In this document: one piece after another, positions 8,532 through 17,746 of the stretch
Layout of the letters: every line of letters starts with the position of its first letter
How positions within the stretch are numbered: the stretch's first letter is position 1
Assembly (NCBI GenBank): GCA_016842065.1
Contig: JAEPDS010000033.1
Span: 1 to 41,394, forward strand
From: Candidatus Thiodiazotropha sp. 'RUGA'
GTDB lineage: Bacteria; Pseudomonadota; Gammaproteobacteria; Chromatiales; Chromatiaceae
Direction of reading: 5' to 3'
DNA length: 41,394 nucleotides
Position numbers and translations under genes: made by a program
Notes under the pieces: generated by a model
What the model was told of the DNA's origin: nothing
Databases searched by the model: none
Seen by the model: the letters and a program-made list of their open reading frames with translations, nothing else

Positions 8532-9788
8532 ATGGCATATGACAAGATTGAGATACCTTCCGAGGGTGAAAAGATAACCGTTGATGCAAAAGGGGTGTTG
8601 AGTGTACCCAACAATCCCATCATTCCCTATATCGAAGGTGACGGCATTGGCGTGGATATCACCCCTGTGATGCGTAAAGTCATCGATGCCGCCGTGGAGA
8701 AATCCTATGGAGGTGAGAAGAAGATCTCCTGGATGGAGGTCTATGCCGGTGAGAAGTCCACCCGAGTCTACGATGGTGACACCTGGTTACCTCAGGAGAC
8801 CCTGGATGCGGTCAAAGAGTATGTGGTTTCAATCAAAGGTCCTCTGACCACACCGGTTGGTGGTGGTATCCGCTCACTCAACGTGGCATTGCGTCAGCAG
8901 CTCGACCTCTATGTCTGTCTGCGTCCGGTACGCTATTTCGATGGTACCCCAAGCCCGCTGAAAGAGCCGGAGAAGACCAACATGGTGATCTTCCGTGAGA
9001 ACTCCGAGGATATCTATGCGGGTATCGAGTGGGAGGCGGGCAGTGAGGAGGTGAAAACCCTCATCGAGTATCTGCAGAACACCATGGGGGTCAGTAAGAT
9101 CCGTTTTCCAGAGACCTCTGGCATCGGCGTCAAGCCTGTCTCCAGCGAAGGCACCAAGCGTCTGGTTCGCAAGGCGATCCAGTACGCGATCGATAACGAT
9201 CGGGACTCTGTGACGCTGGTGCACAAAGGCAACATCATGAAGTTCACCGAAGGCGCCTTCAAGAACTGGGGCTATGAGTTGGCCAAAGAGGAGTTTGGTG
9301 CGGTCGAGCTGGATGGTGGACCCTGGTGTAGCTTCAAGAACCCCAAGACCGGTAACGAGATCATCGTCAAGGATGTGATCGCCGATGCGTTTCTGCAGCA
9401 GATCCTGCTGCGTCCCGCCGAATACAGTGTGATTGCAACCCTGAACCTGAATGGTGACTATATTTCCGATGCACTGGCAGCCCAGGTGGGTGGTATCGGT
9501 ATTGCTCCTGGCGCCAATCTCTCAGATTCGGTCGCAATGTTCGAAGCGACCCACGGTACGGCTCCCAAATATGCCGGCCTGGACAAGGTGAACCCCGGAT
9601 CACTGATTCTCTCTGCCGAGATGATGTTGCGTCATCTGGGTTGGCTCGAGGCGGCGGACATGGTCATTAGCAGTCTCGGTGCCACCATCTCGGCCAAGAC
9701 AGTGACCTATGATCTTGCCAGACTGATGGATGATCCACAGGAGTTGAGCTGCTCCGCCTTTGGCGATGCCATGATTTCCAACATGTAG
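8532..9788 (+). CDS. icd: NADP-dependent isocitrate dehydrogenase
   Basis: A TCA-cycle enzyme converting isocitrate to 2-oxoglutarate and CO2 while reducing NADP, acting as a cytosolic homodimer. The 418 residues match the E. coli type closely. The substrate-binding segment [10 protein letters not shown] near residue 113 carries the phosphorylatable Ser, followed by [13 protein letters not shown] and [22 protein letters not shown] near 345 has the Lys-Tyr pair that marks NADP and not NAD preference. ATG 8532 follows AGGAAAT; an in-frame ATG 42 bases further upstream (8490) is unlikely. It is monocistronic and converges with the universal stress gene. No aceK-like kinase is nearby. Confidence 0.96.
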   Translation: MAYDKIEIPSEGEKITVDAKGVLSVPNNPIIPYIEGDGIGVDITPVMRKVIDAAVEKSYGGEKKISWMEVYAGEKSTRVYDGDTWLPQETLDAVKEYVVSIKGPLTTPVGGGIRSLNVALRQQLDLYVCLRPVRYFDGTPSPLKEPEKTNMVIFRENSEDIYAGIEWEAGSEEVKTLIEYLQNTMGVSKIRFPETSGIGVKPVSSEGTKRLVRKAIQYAIDNDRDSVTLVHKGNIMKFTEGAFKNWGYELAKEEFGAVELDGGPWCSFKNPKTGNEIIVKDVIADAFLQQILLRPAEYSVIATLNLNGDYISDALAAQVGGIGIAPGANLSDSVAMFEATHGTAPKYAGLDKVNPGSLILSAEMMLRHLGWLEAADMVISSLGATISAKTVTYDLARLMDDPQELSCSAFGDAMISNM

Positions 9789-9856
9789 AGGAAACGGTTG
9801 TCGGGGTTTCTTCCCGGCGATCCAACGGCGACCAGGGATGGACGCCGTAGCCCGCT

Positions 9857-10294
9857 TCAATCAGAGGTTGGTACCAGCAGGATCGGGATCTCCGAGTGAC
9901 GCACCAGTTGATTGCTGGTGCTTCCATAGAGCAGTTCTTTCGCTAAGCCTTTGCCGTGACTTCCCACCACGATGACCTCAGCCTGCAGTTTTTCGGCTTC
10001 CTGCATAATCTTTTCAGCATAGGCACCCTGAACCTGAAGGGCGGTGCACTCCGTGCCCCTGGCTCTGAGACGTACGGCATACTCCTGCAGGCTCTGGTGC
10101 TGTTGATGAAAATCCATCGCCTGGCCATCACGAACCGCTTGAGGTCCTGGTTCGTAGCCAACAAAATCCGGCTCCGGGTTTGCGATATGCAGCAGCCAGA
10201 GTTGGCTGTCATCGGCTGGTTTGAGGATCTTTACTGCCTGTTCAATGACATCCCAGGACGAGGGTGATAGGTCTATGGCAACCAGTGCTTTCAT
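9857..10294 (-). CDS. Universal stress protein, ATP-binding UspA family
   Basis: A 145-residue single-domain UspA-fold protein. The first strand MKALVAIDLSP carries the early acidic residue of the ATP-binding subgroup. The C-terminal signature G-x2-G-x9-G-S is intact (GSHG near residue 111 through YGST near 123), ending in the last core strand IPILLVPT. Members bind ATP and act in stress tolerance, usually as dimers in the cytosol; no specific partner is known here. ATG 10294 is the only sensible start. It stands alone between the converging icd and the DUF3549 gene on the same strand. Confidence 0.92.
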   Translation of the reverse strand: MKALVAIDLSPSSWDVIEQAVKILKPADDSQLWLLHIANPEPDFVGYEPGPQAVRDGQAMDFHQQHQSLQEYAVRLRARGTECTALQVQGAYAEKIMQEAEKLQAEVIVVGSHGKGLAKELLYGSTSNQLVRHSEIPILLVPTSD

Positions 10295-10431
10295 CTTGCC
10301 AGGTCCTTATGGTTTTGAGTGCCTTACTGACAATTATAATGGAGAGTTGGTGTTCACAGGTCCTGGTTTGTGCAGATTGTTCTATCTGTCAGAGATGCGT
10401 TGCGCTTCCGGTTGCAACCGAGTCCAATCCA

Positions 10432-11496
10432 CTAATCCGCTTCAGGTTGGCGAAGGTTGTCGAAGAAGTGGCTGATAGCGCGGTTCAATTGTTCTGATCG
10501 CTGAGGGTTGCGCAGGCTGGATTGCAACCAGGCACGACTGCTCGGCATATAGAGCAGGTCACTGAGCACGCCATCGAAAAGCTCCTGCCCCACCTCATTC
10601 TCTGCCAGGCGCTGCAGAAACTTCTCACTGATCTGCTGCTCGGCCAGACACTCCCAGGCACGCCCGGAGATCGCCACAAGCAGTTCGCTGTGTGAGGAGT
10701 CAGGATGCTCAAGTGCTTTCAATATCAGTTCGTTACGATGTTCAACTGCAGTCGATTGTGAGATGCCGCGAATCACTGAACTGATGATTCTCAGATCCGC
10801 ATGCGGCGGTTTCATCGCCTGTCGCGCACGTTTGATCAGTGCCAGCGTGATCGGTTTCGAGGTGGACTCATTCTCCAGGCAGTGGCAGAGCGCCTCCAGG
10901 GGAGCCGCTGGCAGATCGGCTATGGCCGAGACCATCTGTTGTTCGCTGATATCCGAGCCGATTCGGGCCGCCAGGTCGGCAATGCCCTGATATCCGACAA
11001 ACGACCACTGATCCCAGCCAAGTTCACCCTGGAAATAGGCTTTGGCATGTTCGTAATGGCGGGAGACCGGTCTGTTCAGGCTGGCGGTGAAACGGGCGTG
11101 GAAAATGGCCAGCCGCTCCTCCTTGGGCTGAAACAGGTAGGGATTGTCCTGAATCGCCGTCTGCAGCTCCTGCCTTTCACCCGCAGCACTCTGCCCCAGG
11201 TTTTCCATCAGTCGATGCAGGAAGTCGTCTCTGGCCGCTTGCAGCAGTTTTGCCTGTTCATCGAGCGGAAAACGTAGAAACCAGATCATTGGATCCAGCG
11301 CCGGTTGTTGCGGGTCGGATAGAATCAGAGCAAACCAGGCTTGCTGCTGAAGCGGTGCGGGGTAGGGGGTTTCGGTCAACTCGAAATCGATAAAATCTTC
11401 CCTTGGAATCGGCGTTACCCGACGGCCCATGTCATAGTAATTGAGCTGCAGGCCGCCAGATTCGAGAAATTCGGTCAATGTTGCTATCTGGTTCAT
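10432..11496 (-). CDS. DUF3549 family protein
   Basis: A 354-residue cytosolic protein recognised as DUF3549 by its start (TLTEFLESGG, then YYDMGRRV) and the PYPAPLQQQAWFALI segment. It is mostly helical with HEAT-like leucine-rich stretches in the second half (about 180-340), has no signal or membrane segment, and its function is unknown. ATG 11496 overlaps the TGA of the upstream YcgN gene in an ATGA arrangement, so the two are translationally coupled. I therefore prefer it over the TTG two codons earlier. Confidence 0.82.
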   Translation of the reverse strand: MNQIATLTEFLESGGLQLNYYDMGRRVTPIPREDFIDFELTETPYPAPLQQQAWFALILSDPQQPALDPMIWFLRFPLDEQAKLLQAARDDFLHRLMENLGQSAAGERQELQTAIQDNPYLFQPKEERLAIFHARFTASLNRPVSRHYEHAKAYFQGELGWDQWSFVGYQGIADLAARIGSDISEQQMVSAIADLPAAPLEALCHCLENESTSKPITLALIKRARQAMKPPHADLRIISSVIRGISQSTAVEHRNELILKALEHPDSSHSELLVAISGRAWECLAEQQISEKFLQRLAENEVGQELFDGVLSDLLYMPSSRAWLQSSLRNPQRSEQLNRAISHFFDNLRQPEAD

Positions 11497-11936
11497 ATCC
11501 AATCGATCAGGTGGTGTTCCCAGTCATCTGCCTCTGACTCACTCACCACCTTGCCGTGGATGGAGTGACCACCCAGTCTCATCTGGCGACTCTCGCCGTT
11601 ACACCGCAGTGGGTGCCAGGCAGGTAGATCCTTACCCTCGGCGATCAGTCGGTAGGCGCAAGTTGGTGGCAGCCAGTAGGGGTCCTTCAGATCCTTCGGT
11701 TGCAGGGTGATACAGTTGGGTACCAGGATTGAGCGTTCCTGATAGTGTGTGCAGCGGCAGTTTTCCTGGTCCAGCAGATCGCACACCACATTGGTGAAGT
11801 AGATCTCCCGGGTCTCTTCATCTTCCAGCTTTTGCAGGCAGCACTTCGCACAACCGTCACAGAGGGATTCCCACTCCTCCCGGGAGAGCGCATCCAGGGA
11901 TTTGGTGCGCCAGAATGGTTCAGTTGTCTCGCTCAT
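11493..11936 (-). CDS. ycgN: YcgN family cysteine-cluster protein (UPF0260)
   Basis: A 147-residue cytosolic protein of the UPF0260/YcgN family. The CxxCxxCC cluster (CDGCAKCC, around residues 27-34) and the later Cys residues in the VVCDLL, CRCTHY, PNCITL, PTCAYR and RCNGES segments suggest a metal- or Fe-S-binding site. Its biochemical role is not established. I chose ATG 11936 because homologues begin MSE...PFW; a TTG four codons earlier is also in frame. It is the first gene of a coupled pair with DUF3549. The family is related to zinc/iron-chelating CxxCxxCC proteins. Confidence 0.92.
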   Translation of the reverse strand: MSETTEPFWRTKSLDALSREEWESLCDGCAKCCLQKLEDEETREIYFTNVVCDLLDQENCRCTHYQERSILVPNCITLQPKDLKDPYWLPPTCAYRLIAEGKDLPAWHPLRCNGESRQMRLGGHSIHGKVVSESEADDWEHHLIDWI

Positions 11937-11948
11937 ACCATACCGCAA

Positions 11949-12466
11949 ACAGGGCTATTTCAAGGTGGGCTATCATAGGCTAGTTGGGGCTTGAATGCTG
12001 TAACTTTCTTAGGCCTGAAGTGCCATTCTATAGATCACTTATGAAGGCTTCTGTCAATACTGTTTATACACACCTTTTCTCGGGTGAGTGAACATTTGAC
12101 CGTTTAATGAAATTATTTAATTAAAAGTATAATAAAAAGACTGTAATTGTATGAATAATAAAGAAATATATTAATTGTATAGAAATTACACAATCTAAAA
12201 AGGGTACAGCAGGATCAAGGCTTTCAGGCGATTTAGGTGACTTTACCCACAAAGTTATCCACAAGTTCTGTGGAAATAATTAAGCGTTTTTTAATCCCGA
12301 TTGGTGGCTGGATTCCACTTGACAAAGTAATTTCGACGATCCACTCAATCCATCGGCTGAAAGCGTCATGGAATTTAGCTCTCAGGTATAACCTGCCATA
12401 ATCGGAGGAAGCAGTTAATAGCGCTAACTGCGCGCCAACCTGAGGTCAGATTGCAGAAGTTCAGTC
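11949..12466. other. AT-rich intergenic region with DnaA-box-like sites
   Basis: A 518-base gap with no credible gene between the YcgN/DUF3549 pair and xerD. From about 12085 to 12215 it is much richer in A and T than its surroundings. Next to this are a perfect DnaA box TTATCCACA (12255-12263), a one-mismatch copy TTACCCACA (12243-12251), and a weaker inverted one (TTCTGTGGAAAT around 12265-12276). It is probably the xerD control region, or possibly a DnaA-binding locus. The usual oriC neighbours (dnaA, rpmH, gidA) are absent. Confidence 0.5.
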
Positions 12467-13372
12467 GTGAGTAGAGAAGAAGAGGATCAAAAGTTAATCG
12501 AGGTATTCGCGGACGCACTCTGGATGGAGCGAGGGTTGAGTCAAAATACCTTGTCAGCCTATCAATCGGATCTACGAAAAATCTCCACCGCATTGCGCCA
12601 GCAAAACGGCAAAGGTCTGTTGAGTGCCCGTCGAGCGGATCTGCAAAACTATCTGGCAAGCTTGAGTAAGCAGGGGGTAAAGCCACGCTCCAGTGCCCGA
12701 TTGCTCTCCTGTTTGCGCCAGTTCTATCAATACTGGCTACGCGAGGGGCGGATTGAGGCGGATCCCAGTGTGCGTATCTCTGCGCCAAAGTTGGGAAGAC
12801 CGCTGCCGAAGTCCCTCTCCGAGGCGGAGGTGGAAGCACTTTTGGCTGCCCCGGATCTTGAGGATCCGGAGGGTGAGCGGGATCGCACCATGCTCGAGGT
12901 GCTCTATGCAACCGGACTGAGGGTTTCGGAATTGGTTGAATTGCGTCCGGAGCAGGTCAGTTTGACCCAGGGTGTACTGCGTGTCACCGGTAAAGGAGGC
13001 AAGGAACGGCTGGTTCCACTTGGGGATGAAGCGCAAGGCTGGCTGGAGGGTTTTCTCAGCGGTGCACGAACGGTTCTGTTGGGTGCACGGGTCTGTGCCC
13101 ATCTGTTTCCCACCCGGCGTGGCAAGGGGATGACCCGGCAGGCTTTCTGGTATCGGATCAAAAAACATGCCGCAACCGCGGGAATACACCAGACCGTCTC
13201 TCCGCATACATTGAGGCATGCGTTCGCCACCCATCTGCTCAATCATGGCGCTGATCTCAGGGTGGTACAACTGCTACTGGGACATAGCGATCTATCCACA
13301 ACTCAGATCTATACCCACGTTGCCCGGGAGCGATTGAAAACCTTACATGCCCGGCACCATCCGCGGGGCTGA
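12467..13372 (+). CDS. xerD: Site-specific tyrosine recombinase XerD
   Basis: XerD works with XerC at the chromosomal dif site to resolve dimers, activated by FtsK. The 301 residues contain an N-terminal SAM-like core-binding domain (about 5-95: GLSQNTLSAYQSDL) and the catalytic domain with the R-K-H-R-H-Y set: Arg in ATGLRVSEL, Lys in GKGGKERLVPL, HTLRHAFATHLL, GHSDLSTTQ and the nucleophile Tyr in IYTHV. MTRQAFWYRIKKHA and the C-terminal HHPRG are XerD-specific rather than XerC. It starts at GTG 12467. As in E. coli, a dsbC-like gene follows, here with yajQ in between. Confidence 0.95.
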   Translation: MSREEEDQKLIEVFADALWMERGLSQNTLSAYQSDLRKISTALRQQNGKGLLSARRADLQNYLASLSKQGVKPRSSARLLSCLRQFYQYWLREGRIEADPSVRISAPKLGRPLPKSLSEAEVEALLAAPDLEDPEGERDRTMLEVLYATGLRVSELVELRPEQVSLTQGVLRVTGKGGKERLVPLGDEAQGWLEGFLSGARTVLLGARVCAHLFPTRRGKGMTRQAFWYRIKKHAATAGIHQTVSPHTLRHAFATHLLNHGADLRVVQLLLGHSDLSTTQIYTHVARERLKTLHARHHPRG

Positions 13373-13657
13373 TGAAACTGTATTGTAATTAGTACTTAAG
13401 AAGTGCATCTAACTCTATAATATTTGAGGATTTTATGGCGTAACACTTGAGGTGCTTTGTTGCGGGTGCATAGATTCTTGGCAGTGTGATGAACAGGCCT
13501 GTGAAATCCTGCTGTCTGATGCTTTTTAGACTGTACTGAGTGATCAGTCTCATAGGAGTCCCGGCACCAGAGCAAACAATTTCTCGGCAGGCTGATAACA
13601 ATTGCCAGGGATGTGGTAGAGTCGCAGCCAATTCAGCCAATACAGAGGGTTCCATTG

Positions 13658-14140
13658 ATGCCATCATTCGATATTGTTTCCGAGGTTGAGCTGCAGGAGG
13701 TTCGCAATGCAGTGGACCAGGCAAATCGAGAGATCGGTACCCGGTTTGATTTCAAAGGGGTGGATGCACAATTTGAGCAAAACGAGAGCGAGATCAACCT
13801 TAAGGCTGAACAGGAGTTCCAACTGAACCAGATGATGGATATTCTGCGCCAGAAACTGGTCAAACGGGGTGTTGATGTAGCTGCTATGGATATTCAGGAG
13901 CCCCAAACAGGCCTCAATGCGGCACGACAGGCAGTAAAGATCAAGCAGGGAATCGAAACGGATATTGCCAAGAAAATGGTCAAACAGATCAAGGCAAGCA
14001 AGCTGAAAGTCCAGGCTCAGATTCAGGGAGATCAACTCAGGGTGAGTGGCAAAAAACGGGATGATCTGCAGCAGGTGATCACACTCATGCGGGAATCGGA
14101 TTATGGTTTACCGCTTCAATATCAGAATTTTCGGGATTAA
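13658..14140 (+). CDS. yajQ: YajQ family nucleotide-binding protein
   Basis: A 160-residue cytosolic protein of the YajQ/UPF0234 family, two ferredoxin-like repeats that bind nucleic acid or nucleotides. Some members are reported to bind c-di-GMP and modulate transcription. The start PSFDIVSE and the segments [20 protein letters not shown] and [14 protein letters not shown]-like text are family hallmarks. ATG 13658 has AGAGGG 8 bases upstream; a frame extending to 13613 is spurious. Only 5 bases separate it from the DsbC-like gene, suggesting co-transcription. The 285-base stretch before it shows nothing definite. Confidence 0.95.
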   Translation: MPSFDIVSEVELQEVRNAVDQANREIGTRFDFKGVDAQFEQNESEINLKAEQEFQLNQMMDILRQKLVKRGVDVAAMDIQEPQTGLNAARQAVKIKQGIETDIAKKMVKQIKASKLKVQAQIQGDQLRVSGKKRDDLQQVITLMRESDYGLPLQYQNFRD

Positions 14141-14145
14141 ATTAA

Positions 14146-14943
14146 ATGAAACGACTAACCAAAGGCAATCCACTCTCTGGCATTATGAAAGCTGTGATCA
14201 TGCTGCCTGCTCTGTTGATGGTATCCACCCTTAACGCTGAAGTGACCAAGCAGGACGCGGATATGGAGAATGTCCGTAACGGCATGAACAAAGTGCTGAA
14301 AAGTGGTGAGATCACCAGTATTACACCGAGTGCTGTGGATGGCCTGTATGAAGTGATGGTTGGACCACAGCTCTATTATGTCACCGCGGATGGTAAACAT
14401 CTGCTGAATGGCAAGCTTTTCAATATAGAAAAGCGGGAGGATCTGACCACCCCCAAGATTTCCAAAGCCAAGGCAGTCTATATCGAGTCGATTGGCGAAG
14501 ATAACATGGTTATATTTGCCCCCAAAGAGTACAAACACACCATTACCGTGTTTACCGATATCGATTGCGGCTACTGCCGTAAACTCCATGAGGAGATGAA
14601 GGACTATAACGATCTCGGAATCCGGGTGCGTTATATGATGTACCCAAGGGCTGGTATTGGCAGTGAATCCTTCCAAAAGGCAGTCTCGGTACTCTGCGCC
14701 GATGACAGGAATGAAGCGATGACCCTCTCCAAGGCGGGTGAAGAGATTCCGCTCAAGAAGTGTGAAAACCCGGTTCGTGATCACTTTCAGCTGGGCCAGT
14801 TGCTGGGCGTGAATGGAACACCGGCGATTTTTCTGCAGAGTGGGGATATGCTTCCCGGTTATGTTCCAGCCAAAAAGATGAGTTCCATCCTGAATCAGAT
14901 GGATATGGAGCTGGCCAGTCGGAATGGTGCGAAAGGCCAGTAA
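14146..14943 (+). CDS. dsbC: Periplasmic thiol:disulfide interchange protein, DsbC family
   Basis: A 265-residue DsbC/DsbG-type disulfide isomerase, exported to the periplasm and kept reduced by DsbD in known systems. The N-terminal signal has its hydrophobic core around residues 17-28 (VIMLPALLMVST) with cleavage near NAEV. An N-terminal dimerisation domain (about 35-110) follows, then a thioredoxin fold with active site CGYC near residue 143, cis-Pro in NGTPAIF and a second Cys pair (VLCADD, KKCENP) matching the structural disulfide of DsbC. ATG 14146 is used; an internal Met 13 codons later would also leave a signal peptide. Its place after xerD is the conserved gammaproteobacterial order. 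Confidence 0.9.
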   Translation: MKRLTKGNPLSGIMKAVIMLPALLMVSTLNAEVTKQDADMENVRNGMNKVLKSGEITSITPSAVDGLYEVMVGPQLYYVTADGKHLLNGKLFNIEKREDLTTPKISKAKAVYIESIGEDNMVIFAPKEYKHTITVFTDIDCGYCRKLHEEMKDYNDLGIRVRYMMYPRAGIGSESFQKAVSVLCADDRNEAMTLSKAGEEIPLKKCENPVRDHFQLGQLLGVNGTPAIFLQSGDMLPGYVPAKKMSSILNQMDMELASRNGAKGQ

Positions 14944-14994
14944 AGATCAATCCGGCATACTGCTGGGGAGATAGATACAGAATACCTGTTGTTA

Positions 14995-15039
14995 ACTGAA
15001 TCGGGCTTCCGGGATAACAATTCCGACCCCAGATTCAGT
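14995..15039. repeat. Inverted repeat downstream of dsbC
   Basis: ACTGAATC at 14995-15002 pairs with GATTCAGT at 15032-15039. There is no T-run, so this is at best a weak transcription stop or message-end hairpin in the 265-base gap before the PP2C gene. Confidence 0.35.
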
Positions 15040-15208
15040 GTGGTATTGGATCCGCCACAACCCTACCTGAAAAAAATGGACTAGTCTGGTAATTTACACA
15101 GTTGAGATTACCGGGCTGGTCCTTTATGTTTGATCAGATCTTGATGTGGTCGTCTGCAGATCCGTCAATCTTTGATCTCAATCAAAAAAAGCGGAGTTGG
15201 GAGATAGC

Positions 15209-15958
15209 TTGATTATAGAAGTGGCCATGCGTACCGATAAAGGTATGGTGCGAGAGCAAAACGAAGACGCAATCGGCGGTGACCCTGATCTTGGAGTGCT
15301 GATTCTGGCCGATGGTATGGGGGGAGCCAATGCCGGTGAAGTGGCCAGCGAGCTGGCCGTTGATCTGCTGTCGAGTCATCTGATCGTTGGCAGGAGCAGT
15401 GACAGCATGCCTGATCAGTCATCCATGCGAATGTCGATTGAGACGGTCAATCAGGCTATTCTGGAGCTGGCCGAGCAAGTGCCCGAGTATCAGGGAATGG
15501 GAACAACGCTGGTATTAGGGGTGTTCGACAACAACAGTATTCGTTATGCCCATGTTGGTGACTCACGACTCTACAGGTTACGTCAAGGTCGATTGGAGCA
15601 GTTGACGATAGACCATACACTGATCCAGGAGATGATCAACCTGGGTGACTTTGCCAACCTGGAAGAGGCAATGATGGCAGGTGTTCCCACCAATGTGCTT
15701 TCGAGAGCACTGGGGTCGCAAACTGAGATTGTGTCTGATATTGCCGAATCGGAAGTGGAGCAGGGTGACCTCTATCTGTTCTGCTCGGACGGACTGACCG
15801 GTATGGTGACGGATGATGAAATGCAAAGTATCCTTGAAAACAATAATCTGGATCTTGAACAGCGGGTGAATGAACTGGTCGATTTCGCCTGTCGCTGTGG
15901 CGGTGTCGATAACATCTCAGTGATTATCGTGCGGCCACAATTAAGCACTGAACAATGA
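15209..15958 (+). CDS. PP2C-family protein Ser/Thr phosphatase
   Basis: A metal-dependent (Mn/Mg) serine/threonine phosphatase of about 249 residues, cytosolic. The motifs run in order: TDKGMVREQNEDA at the start, ILADGMGGANAGE, GMGTTLV, HVGDSRLYRL, FCSDGLTGMVTDDE and GGVDNISVIIV at the end. The acidic metal ligands in DGMGG, SDGL and DN are present. I chose TTG 15209, which has GGGAG 5 bases upstream; TTG 15197 has no spaced ribosome site and ATG 15227 would trim the first strand. The FHA gene follows 35 bases later, a common pairing with Ser/Thr kinases and type VI secretion control, but no kinase is in the window. Confidence 0.9.
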   Translation: MIIEVAMRTDKGMVREQNEDAIGGDPDLGVLILADGMGGANAGEVASELAVDLLSSHLIVGRSSDSMPDQSSMRMSIETVNQAILELAEQVPEYQGMGTTLVLGVFDNNSIRYAHVGDSRLYRLRQGRLEQLTIDHTLIQEMINLGDFANLEEAMMAGVPTNVLSRALGSQTEIVSDIAESEVEQGDLYLFCSDGLTGMVTDDEMQSILENNNLDLEQRVNELVDFACRCGGVDNISVIIVRPQLSTEQ

Positions 15959-15993
15959 AAAAGTCATAATTGAATACCTTGGGTAGATGATGT

Positions 15994-16770
15994 ATGGAAA
16001 AACTCGTAGTTCTGAGTGACGATGAGTCCCCGCAAGAGTTTCCTCTTGTAGATAAACGACTGTTAATCGGACGGGATGCGACTTGTGATGTCTGTCTCGG
16101 CGATCGCTCCGTCAGTCGCCATCACGCTACTCTGCTGCGTGTCTTTCGTGGCTTCTCAATTGAAGATGAAGGCAGCACCAATGGCACCCGGGTGAATGGG
16201 GAGTTGATTACCAAAAGGTTTCTCAAGCATGGGGACTTGATTGAAATCGGCAAGTACAACCTGCGTTATATTGCTCAGCTTCCTCATCATGAGATGGAAG
16301 AGGAAGATCCGGATCGAACCGTGGTTATCAAACCAGTTCAGTCTCCTCCGGCAGAGCCTGCATCGGCACCAGCGCAGCAGGCCAAACCAGCATTTTCCTC
16401 AACACCAGCAGCTGATCATAAAGAGCCGGCGACAGCGGCTGTATCAGCAGTCAAACCCGTAGTGAAACCGGCCACTCCCTCAGCAGCCACCAGTGGCAGT
16501 CCGGCCCAGAATGGTACCGCAAAAGTGCGTTTTCTTGAGGGTGATCATAAAGGTGAGGAGCGGGTGATCGATCGCTCCTTTTTCAGTGTTGGGAAACCGG
16601 GTGGTGACCTGGTGCTGATCAATCATCGTCATAACGGTTACTTCCTGTTGAAGGTCGGTGGCGACAACGTACCGAAGATCAATGGCAAACCGATCAAGGC
16701 AGGCGGAGTTGAGTTGAGCAATGGGGACCGTATTACCCTCGGCGAGCTCTCCCTGGAGTTTGAGGATTAG
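15994..16770 (+). CDS. FHA-domain protein with second, degenerate FHA-like domain
   Basis: A 258-residue cytosolic phosphothreonine-binding protein. The N-terminal FHA domain (about 20-90) has GRDATCDV, SVSRHHATL and STNGTRVNG, all the core binding residues. Directly after it lies DPDRTVVIKP, a likely phospho-threonine site. A Pro/Ala-rich linker (about 110-170) leads to a second FHA-like fold (about 177-258: FFSVGKPGGDLVL, then INGKPIK, then LSNGDRITLGELSLEF) that lacks the SRHH motif and may be structural. It is co-directional with the PP2C gene, 35 bases downstream, and probably its partner or substrate. Confidence 0.9.
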   Translation: MEKLVVLSDDESPQEFPLVDKRLLIGRDATCDVCLGDRSVSRHHATLLRVFRGFSIEDEGSTNGTRVNGELITKRFLKHGDLIEIGKYNLRYIAQLPHHEMEEEDPDRTVVIKPVQSPPAEPASAPAQQAKPAFSSTPAADHKEPATAAVSAVKPVVKPATPSAATSGSPAQNGTAKVRFLEGDHKGEERVIDRSFFSVGKPGGDLVLINHRHNGYFLLKVGGDNVPKINGKPIKAGGVELSNGDRITLGELSLEFED

Positions 16771-16772
16771 TC

Positions 16773-16792
16773 TTCACAGACTCTAGTGTGAA
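16773..16792. repeat. Small hairpin between convergent genes
   Basis: TTCACA pairs with TGTGAA around an 8-base loop in the 69-base gap between the FHA gene and the convergent PilZ gene. It could stop transcription weakly in both directions; there is no U-tract. Confidence 0.3.
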
Positions 16793-16839
16793 TAGACCTG
16801 GCCGCCAGAACAGATGGACGATTGCGTCCATCGGCTCGC

Positions 16840-17280
16840 TCAGTTGATACCCCCTCTGGATGTGAAGCGATAGTCGCTGCTGAGCAGTGAGGTCAAGCGC
16901 ATGCAGGCGGCGAAGCTTGTGGTGTTTTCGAGAACGCCGTGTTTGATTACCCCTTCCAGCAGATCCTTGCCATCCCAGTTGGGTTTGGTCAGCTCCGATA
17001 AAAAACGGCTCTCCTGTGGATCGAGTTGACGAAATGATAGTGCGGAACCGTGGCTATCGATGCGCGTGACCTGTGCGTTCAATTGCATCGACTCGATCTG
17101 TCCCGGTCTCCTGAATAACACCCGATAGTGATCGTTGAGCTTGGCGCCGCTCATTGCATTGGCAAACAGACCTGATAGGCTGATGTCGGAAATGATCCGG
17201 TTCTGGCTGACCCCATTGGCTTTCGATACAAAGGTGACCTGAAAGGATGTTTTTGTTCTTGGATTTTTACGTGCATCCAT
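16840..17280 (-). CDS. PilZ domain protein, predicted c-di-GMP binder
   Basis: A 146-residue cytosolic protein. The PilZ c-di-GMP motifs are intact: R-x3-R at the N-terminus (RKNPR, residues 4-8) and D-x-S-x-x-G in SDISLSGLF around residue 32. The beta-barrel runs to about residue 85, and a C-terminal tail of about 55 residues (SRFLSELTKPNWDG onward) is outside the core domain and not recognised. ATG 17280 follows AGGAG at good spacing. It stands alone, downstream of mutS and dodecin on the same strand after a 223-base gap. Which c-di-GMP process it serves is unknown. Confidence 0.87.
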   Translation of the reverse strand: MDARKNPRTKTSFQVTFVSKANGVSQNRIISDISLSGLFANAMSGAKLNDHYRVLFRRPGQIESMQLNAQVTRIDSHGSALSFRQLDPQESRFLSELTKPNWDGKDLLEGVIKHGVLENTTSFAACMRLTSLLSSDYRFTSRGGIN

Positions 17281-17503
17281 TGGTATGACTCCTTCATATA
17301 AGTGTCACATTCCAATTTAGGCCGCTGTGGAACAATTGAACATGGTGGTGAATACCCCATGATATCAGGGTTTACCTTAATGCGTGTATCCTATCAATTA
17401 TGTAATTGTCATAGGTTGTAACAGGCCCACCGGTCAGTTTTGCAAGATCAATACAGGCGCAGCCACTGCTTCCATGCAGATCAGCTCTTGAATGATTTGT
17501 AGA

Positions 17504-17713
17504 TCAATCCTTCAAACGAAAACCGATATCGATCGTCACCTGCCAGTGGGCCACCTGTCCATCTTCAATGTGACCGCGGGTCTCCACCACTTCGAACCAA
17601 CCCATGTTACTGATGGTCTCGCCCGCCCGTGCGATGGCATTGCGAATCGCATCGTCGCTACTGCTCTGGGAAGAACCGACTAACTGAATCTTTTTATAGA
17701 CATGATCGCTCAT
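17504..17713 (-). CDS. Dodecin family flavin-binding protein
   Basis: A 69-residue dodecin, a dodecameric hollow shell that stores flavins (FMN, riboflavin or lumichrome). The sequence has the family pattern: an initial strand [12 protein letters not shown], a helix with [11 protein letters not shown], then [13 protein letters not shown] with the flavin-stacking Trp near residue 37, and [12 protein letters not shown] at the end. ATG 17713 is preferred over the TTG just before it, with GAGGTG upstream. It lies 33 bases downstream of mutS on the same strand, so it may be the last gene of a cupin-mutS-dodecin transcript. Confidence 0.93.
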   Translation of the reverse strand: MSDHVYKKIQLVGSSQSSSDDAIRNAIARAGETISNMGWFEVVETRGHIEDGQVAHWQVTIDIGFRLKD

Positions 17714-17746
17714 CAAACACCTCGGTGATGGTTTTGGTTGGGGAAT

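Noticed and set aside
12241-12280. Chromosomal replication origin
   Set aside because: Only two good DnaA boxes, and none of dnaA, dnaN, rpmH or gidA is nearby.
13389-13724. A 111-codon minus-strand frame before and into yajQ
   Set aside because: No recognisable domain, no ribosome site, overlaps the real yajQ start.
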